From: an uncultured Phycisphaerales bacterium
GTDB taxonomy: Bacteria > Planctomycetota > Phycisphaerae > Phycisphaerales > SM1A02
Reading direction: 5' to 3'
Length of the DNA stretch: 47,246 nt
NCBI GenBank assembly: GCA_905480395.1
Contig: CAJQQE010000051.1
Location: 1-47,246 of the forward strand
The position numbers and the translations under genes are program-made. Below the pieces are notes generated by a model that did not search any database, was not told the DNA's origin, and saw only the letters and a list, made by a program, of their open reading frames with translations. Of this stretch, positions 43,506 through 47,246 are shown in pieces. How positions within the stretch are numbered: the first letter of the stretch is position 1; every line of letters starts with the position of its first letter.

Positions 43506-46500
43506 ATGGCCTTCTTCTTCAAACCAAAGCCCCGGACGAGCCCACCCGCTCAACCCCTGATCACGGCACCGACAACGGCGTCCATCGATTTGGGAAGGGT
43601 TCTGCCGCCCGAAGATCCGGCGATCGAACGCCGAATCATCGAAGTGGGAACCGAGTTCCTCGACCTCGCTCGTGGCGGAAAGGCTGGCGTCCTCAACGCC
43701 GCATTCTGGTCCGACAAGTTGATGGACTGGGCGATGCAGGACGAGGCTTTCAAGGTCCAGTTGTTCCGTTTCGTCGATGCCTTCCCCATGCTCCGCACTC
43801 CAGAGCAGATTCATGATCACTTGGTCGACTACCTCTCACAGCCCGGGGTCACGCCCCCGCCCGGGATGGATCTGGCGATTAAGGCCGGCGGCGTGGCGAA
43901 GTCAATGTTCGCCCGAACGATGGCGAAGCAGATCACCGGCATGGCCGAGAAGTTCATCGCGGGTACCGATGCCGCCGACGCCTTGCCAATGCTTCAAAAA
44001 CTCTGGAAACGAGGCCTCGCTTTTAGCGTTGATCTTCTGGGCGAAGCCTGCGTCTCTGACGTAGAAGCCGCGGACTACTGCGCCAAGTACATGGACCTGA
44101 TCGATAATCTCCCCGACGCGGTCAATGGCTGGCCCGAAAACGAGAAACTCGAACGCGACCATCTCGGCCCCGTTCCGCGAACGAATGTCTCGATCAAGAT
44201 CAGTTCGCTTTACGCGAAGACAGATCCCATCGATACCGCTGGTTCGATCGACGGCCTCGTCGAAGCGCTTCGCCCGCTGCTCCTGAAGGCGAAGGAGAAG
44301 GGCGTCCTGGTCAACTTCGACATGGAGCAGTTTGCGCTCAAGGACCTCACCCTCGAGTTGTTCATGCGGTGCTGCGAGGAGATCGACTTCAACGCGGGCC
44401 TCGCGATGCAGGCCTACCTGCGTTCCGGGGACGACGACGCCGCCCGGATCATCGAGTGGTCGAAGCGAACCGGCCGTCAAGTGACGGTTCGCCTCGTCAA
44501 GGGCGCCTATTGGGACTACGAGACGATCCACGCGGAGGAGATGGGGTGGCCGGTTCCCGTCTGGAGTCGAAAGTCCGACTCGGACGCCTGCTTCGAGCGA
44601 ATGGCCCGAGCGTTCATCCATTCGACGCCGAAAACACTCGAAGGCGGCGGCGTCAAACTCGCCCTCGGAAGCCACAACGCCAGATCGATCGGGGCGGCAA
44701 TCGCCGAGCTCGAAAAAGTCGGTCTGCCCAAGGCAGCCCTCGAGATTCAGATGCTCTACGGGATGGCCCCGGAATTGAAGCAAGCCGCGAGCGACATGGG
44801 CTTCCGGGTTCGCGAGTACGTCCCGGTCGGCGAGATGATTCCCGGCATGGCGTATCTCGTTCGACGGCTCCTTGAGAACACCTCCAACGAGTCGTGGCTT
44901 CGCGCTGGATTCATGGACAACGCCGATGCCGCCACCCTGCTTGCGTCTCCGCATCGGGAGTTTGAACGAGACCCTGGCGTCGAACGAATCCGCGGCGCGG
45001 CAGAGCGGCACCGCCTCTCCTCGAACGATCCCGACGTCGGAGATGGCCGGCCATTCTTTACTGAACCGATGCGGGACTTCGCGTCGCGCGACCAACGAGA
45101 AGCGTTCGCCAGATCAATCGCCGCCGCGAAGGTTCCCGCAGTCGCCAACGACGGAACTGCCCCAGACGCCGTGGCTGCGATTGACCGAGCCCACGCCGCC
45201 TTCCCCGCATGGCGAGACACACCCGTCCGGGACCGATCTGCGGTCTTGGTCAGAGCGGCCGCCATCATGCGGCGACGCCGCGACGAACTGAGTGGCGTGA
45301 TCATCAAAGAGAGCGGAAAACCCTGGGTCGAAGCCGACGCGGATGTCTGCGAATCGATCGACTTTCTCGAGTTCTACGCCCGCGAAGCCGTGGGTCTGTT
45401 TGACCCAAGACGACTCGGTCTCTTTGTCGGCGAGATCAACGAGATCATTCATCAGCCTCGGGGCGTCGCCGTGGTCATCAGCCCGTGGAACTTCCCGCTG
45501 GCCATCTGCGCGGGCATGACCGCTGCGGCGCTGGTCTGCGGCAACGCCTGCGTGATCAAGCCAGCCGAGCAGACGCCGGGCATCGCCCGGATCCTCCACG
45601 ACATCCTGATGGAAGCCGGATGCCCCGCGGATGCCTGTGTCTTCCTCCCCGGTCCGGGCGAAACGGTGGGCGCGACGTTGGTTCGTGACGTGCGGACCGC
45701 GATCATCGCCTTCACCGGTTCCATGGCCGTCGGCTTAGACATCCTGCAAGCGGCGGGCGTCACCCCGGACGACCAACACCACGTCAAAAAGGTCATCTGC
45801 GAGATGGGCGGCAAGAACGCCACGATCATCGACGCCAGCGCCGATCTCGACGAAGCCGTCCTCGGTGTCCGACACTCTGCATTCGGTTTCAGCGGCCAGA
45901 AATGCTCCGCCTGCAGTCGTGCGATCGTCGTGGAATCCGCATACGACACATTCCTCGAACGGCTGGTCGAATCGACCCGAACCCTCGTCGTCGGCAACCC
46001 GCTTCAACCGGGAACCGACGTGGGACCAGTGATCGACTTGGACGCAAAGCGCAAGGTCGAGAAGTACATCGAAATCGGCTCGCAGGAAGGACGGCTCGAG
46101 ATCTCCCTGCCGATCCCCGCCGGACTCGAAGCCGAAGTCGGCCTTCCGTACGCCAGTCCCACCGTGATCAGCGGCATCGAACCGCATCACCGACTCGCCA
46201 ACGAAGAGGTCTTCGGCCCGCTGCTGGCGGTCATGAAGGTCAAGGACTTCGATGCGGCACTCCAGCTCGCCAACTCGACGCGATACAAGCTGACCGGCGG
46301 CGTCTTCAGCCGCAAGCCCAGTCACCTCGACCGGGCCCGACGCGACTACCGCGTCGGTAACCTGTACCTGAACCGCGGAATCACCGGCGCCCTCGTCGGC
46401 CGACAACCCTTCGGCGGCTTTGGGATGTCGGGCGTGGGCACCAAGGCCGGTGGTCACGATTACCTGATGCACTTCGTCGAACCTCGCGGCATCACCGAGA

Positions 46501-46541
46501 ACGCCATGCGGCGCGGCTTCGCCCCAGGGCTCGTCGAGTAG
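43506..46541 (+). CDS. putA: Bifunctional proline dehydrogenase / L-glutamate-gamma-semialdehyde dehydrogenase
   Basis: Oxidises proline to glutamate: FAD-linked proline dehydrogenase first, then NAD-dependent P5C dehydrogenase. The N-terminal half (to about 480) has the PRODH barrel, including the substrate block VRLVKGAYWDYE and the alternating strands LALGSHNARSIGAA. The C-terminal half (about 540-1000) is an aldehyde dehydrogenase with SPWNFPLAI, CEMGGKNA and the catalytic Cys in FSGQKCSACSRA, ending FGGFGMSGVGTKAGG. It is 1011 residues. There is no N-terminal ribbon-helix-helix DNA-binding domain, so it would not act as its own repressor. GGAG lies 10 nt before the ATG at 43506; a TTG at 43467 is in frame. 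It stands alone with no proline permease gene adjacent. Confidence 0.95.
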   Translation: MAFFFKPKPRTSPPAQPLITAPTTASIDLGRVLPPEDPAIERRIIEVGTEFLDLARGGKAGVLNAAFWSDKLMDWAMQDEAFKVQLFRFVDAFPMLRTPEQIHDHLVDYLSQPGVTPPPGMDLAIKAGGVAKSMFARTMAKQITGMAEKFIAGTDAADALPMLQKLWKRGLAFSVDLLGEACVSDVEAADYCAKYMDLIDNLPDAVNGWPENEKLERDHLGPVPRTNVSIKISSLYAKTDPIDTAGSIDGLVEALRPLLLKAKEKGVLVNFDMEQFALKDLTLELFMRCCEEIDFNAGLAMQAYLRSGDDDAARIIEWSKRTGRQVTVRLVKGAYWDYETIHAEEMGWPVPVWSRKSDSDACFERMARAFIHSTPKTLEGGGVKLALGSHNARSIGAAIAELEKVGLPKAALEIQMLYGMAPELKQAASDMGFRVREYVPVGEMIPGMAYLVRRLLENTSNESWLRAGFMDNADAATLLASPHREFERDPGVERIRGAAERHRLSSNDPDVGDGRPFFTEPMRDFASRDQREAFARSIAAAKVPAVANDGTAPDAVAAIDRAHAAFPAWRDTPVRDRSAVLVRAAAIMRRRRDELSGVIIKESGKPWVEADADVCESIDFLEFYAREAVGLFDPRRLGLFVGEINEIIHQPRGVAVVISPWNFPLAICAGMTAAALVCGNACVIKPAEQTPGIARILHDILMEAGCPADACVFLPGPGETVGATLVRDVRTAIIAFTGSMAVGLDILQAAGVTPDDQHHVKKVICEMGGKNATIIDASADLDEAVLGVRHSAFGFSGQKCSACSRAIVVESAYDTFLERLVESTRTLVVGNPLQPGTDVGPVIDLDAKRKVEKYIEIGSQEGRLEISLPIPAGLEAEVGLPYASPTVISGIEPHHRLANEEVFGPLLAVMKVKDFDAALQLANSTRYKLTGGVFSRKPSHLDRARRDYRVGNLYLNRGITGALVGRQPFGGFGMSGVGTKAGGHDYLMHFVEPRGITENAMRRGFAPGLVE

Positions 46542-46591
46542 TCAGTCGAATTTCAGCCCTTTAGTGAGAACGTGCGATGAACATGATCAAC

Positions 46592-46618
46592 GCGTGCATC
46601 GCGTGCGTCGCGTGCTTG
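46592..46618. repeat. Short 9-bp tandem repeat
   Basis: Three consecutive units GCGTGC+NNN (GCGTGCATC, GCGTGCGTC, GCGTGCTTG) lie in the 235-bp gap after putA. The gap holds no other gene I can support. Confidence 0.55.
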
Positions 46619-46776
46619 CGGCCGAACCCTCGGACGATTCGAGATCCTGGCCGATCAGTTGAACCGCCACTGGATCTCGCGAGATTGGCTTCCCGGGATT
46701 CCGAAGAAAAGATTGACGGAGTGCCTGCACCGATTCGACCGATAGGCGGAACAGAACCCCTCGGAGACCCTGAAAA

Positions 46777-47246
46777 ATGTTGAGATCAAGAAAACTCTGC
46801 CTCTTGGTATCTGCGTTCGCATTCATCCTCGTCGCCGTGGTCTGCGGTTGGTCACCGGAAGAGTGGCTCCCGGAGGTATTCGGCGAGCCCGTCGCATCGA
46901 CGTCGGCGAATGGGGCGGATGTCTCTTCAGCAGTCGAATCGACGGCAGTGACGCCAAGCAGATTCATCGTGCGGTCTCTGGGCTTTATGGCCTTCGGATT
47001 GGCCGTGACCCTCCTAATCGGCGTCAGCAATCGACGAATTCGAACCGGCACGCTGTTGACCACCGCCATGTCCATGCTCGGTCTCGCCGCGGGAGGCATC
47101 TTCACATCCGTGCAGGACGGCTTCCCTGGCTGGAAATTGATCGGCGTGATCGCGGTCACGATGATCCTCGGACTCTGGTCACTCGGGCTTCTTCTTCTCG
47201 GCGAACGGCATCTCAAGGAAGAGGAAGAGGAAGAGGAAGAGGAAGA
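46777..47246 (+). CDS. Membrane protein with poly-Glu tail, truncated by the window end
   Basis: An open frame of 156 codons running off the right edge without a stop. An N-terminal signal anchor (LRSRKLCLLVSAFAFILVAVVCGW), then a polar, Glu/Ser/Thr-rich external segment, then three hydrophobic helices (GFMAFGLAVTLLIGV; LLTTAMSMLGLAAGGIF; LIGVIAVTMILGLWSLGLLLLG) are followed by ERHLK and nine Glu residues. GGAG lies 10 nt before the ATG. It is not recognised; a small integral membrane protein with an acidic cytoplasmic tail. The tail is encoded by a GAAGAG repeat that continues past the window, so total length is unknown. Confidence 0.7.
   Translation, partial: MLRSRKLCLLVSAFAFILVAVVCGWSPEEWLPEVFGEPVASTSANGADVSSAVESTAVTPSRFIVRSLGFMAFGLAVTLLIGVSNRRIRTGTLLTTAMSMLGLAAGGIFTSVQDGFPGWKLIGVIAVTMILGLWSLGLLLLGERHLKEEEEEEEEE
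47217..47246. repeat. GGAAGA tandem repeat x5, cut by the window end
   Basis: Five perfect 6-bp units encode alternating GAA/GAG codons for the Glu tract of the last gene. The repeat reaches the last base, so the copy number seen is a minimum. Confidence 0.9.

Noticed and set aside
46592-46618. CRISPR array
   Set aside because: Units are 9 bp and contiguous with no spacers; no CRISPR array or cas gene is present in the window.
46577-46783. A 68-codon plus-strand frame starting MNMINACIACVACL
   Set aside because: Its N-terminus comes from the 9-bp tandem repeat and the rest has no coding character; it also runs into the start of the next gene.
46587-47216. A 209-codon minus-strand frame across the region after putA
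   Set aside because: It is Arg/Ser/Pro-rich in the manner of an antisense shadow, and the plus strand in the same place codes a hydrophobic protein with a ribosome site.

Overview
The window looks like chromosomal core sequence of a marine, GC-rich Planctomycetota bacterium, probably class Phycisphaerae. The grounds are inference from gene content: a secreted protein ending in a hydrophobic helix plus an Arg tail of PEP-CTERM type, a GldA / fused GldF-GldG / DUF4340 operon, a zinc-ribbon membrane protein of a kind common in that class, a RibD and an RNase HII with diverged sequence, and many Cys-x-x-Cys and SpoIIE/HD-GYP signalling proteins. I see no prophage, insertion sequence or CRISPR array. 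The only accessory-looking island is a small VapBC toxin-antitoxin pair preceded by an AT-rich promoter near 24.8 kb.

Layout. 0-3.3 kb (minus strand): initiator tRNA with terminator, glyceraldehyde-3-phosphate dehydrogenase, a short-chain dehydrogenase and an aldose-1-epimerase-like protein. 3.3-7.9 kb (plus): a tightly overlapping five-gene run of a CorA/ZntB-type channel, a BtpA/SgcQ protein, a D-amino-acid-type aminotransferase, type III pantothenate kinase and a compact MnmE-like GTPase. 7.9-10.4 kb: FabI, tRNA-Arg(UCG) and RNase D. 10.5-18 kb: a ClpP-fold (NfeD-like) secreted protein without a visible catalytic Ser, a small acidic protein with its own terminator, a REC-GAF-HD-GYP regulator and cobalamin-dependent methionine synthase with a long structured leader. 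18.2-24.6 kb (plus): an S41 lipoprotein, a secreted LolA-like protein, a NatAB-type ABC exporter and a zinc-ribbon membrane protein. 24.8-27.5 kb: VapBC, the PEP-CTERM-like protein with a pentanucleotide repeat directly after it, and an enlarged RNase HII. 27.5-32.9 kb: EF-G, a membrane SpoIIE-type phosphatase and RibD. 32.9-38.1 kb (minus): the ATGA-coupled GldA, GldFG, DUF4340 operon. 38.3-47.2 kb: a PAS-GAF-pseudo-kinase-REC protein, PrmC with an acidic repeat insertion, an unknown acidic protein, a family 4 glycosyltransferase, bifunctional proline catabolic PutA and a truncated membrane protein running off the end of the window with a poly-Glu tail.

Functionally the region is mostly housekeeping: glycolysis, fatty-acid synthesis, CoA, riboflavin and methionine synthesis, and translation (two tRNAs, EF-G, PrmC, RNase D, MnmE-like). 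It also holds envelope and signalling functions. I do not see a clearly new multi-gene defence or biosynthetic system. The most unusual items are family members that depart from the norm: PrmC with a roughly 95-residue acidic repeat insert, CoaX lacking its first phosphate-loop Asp, an MnmE-like GTPase without the C-terminal catalytic region, a GAF/REC protein with a His box but no ATPase domain, and a ClpP-fold protein without a nucleophile.
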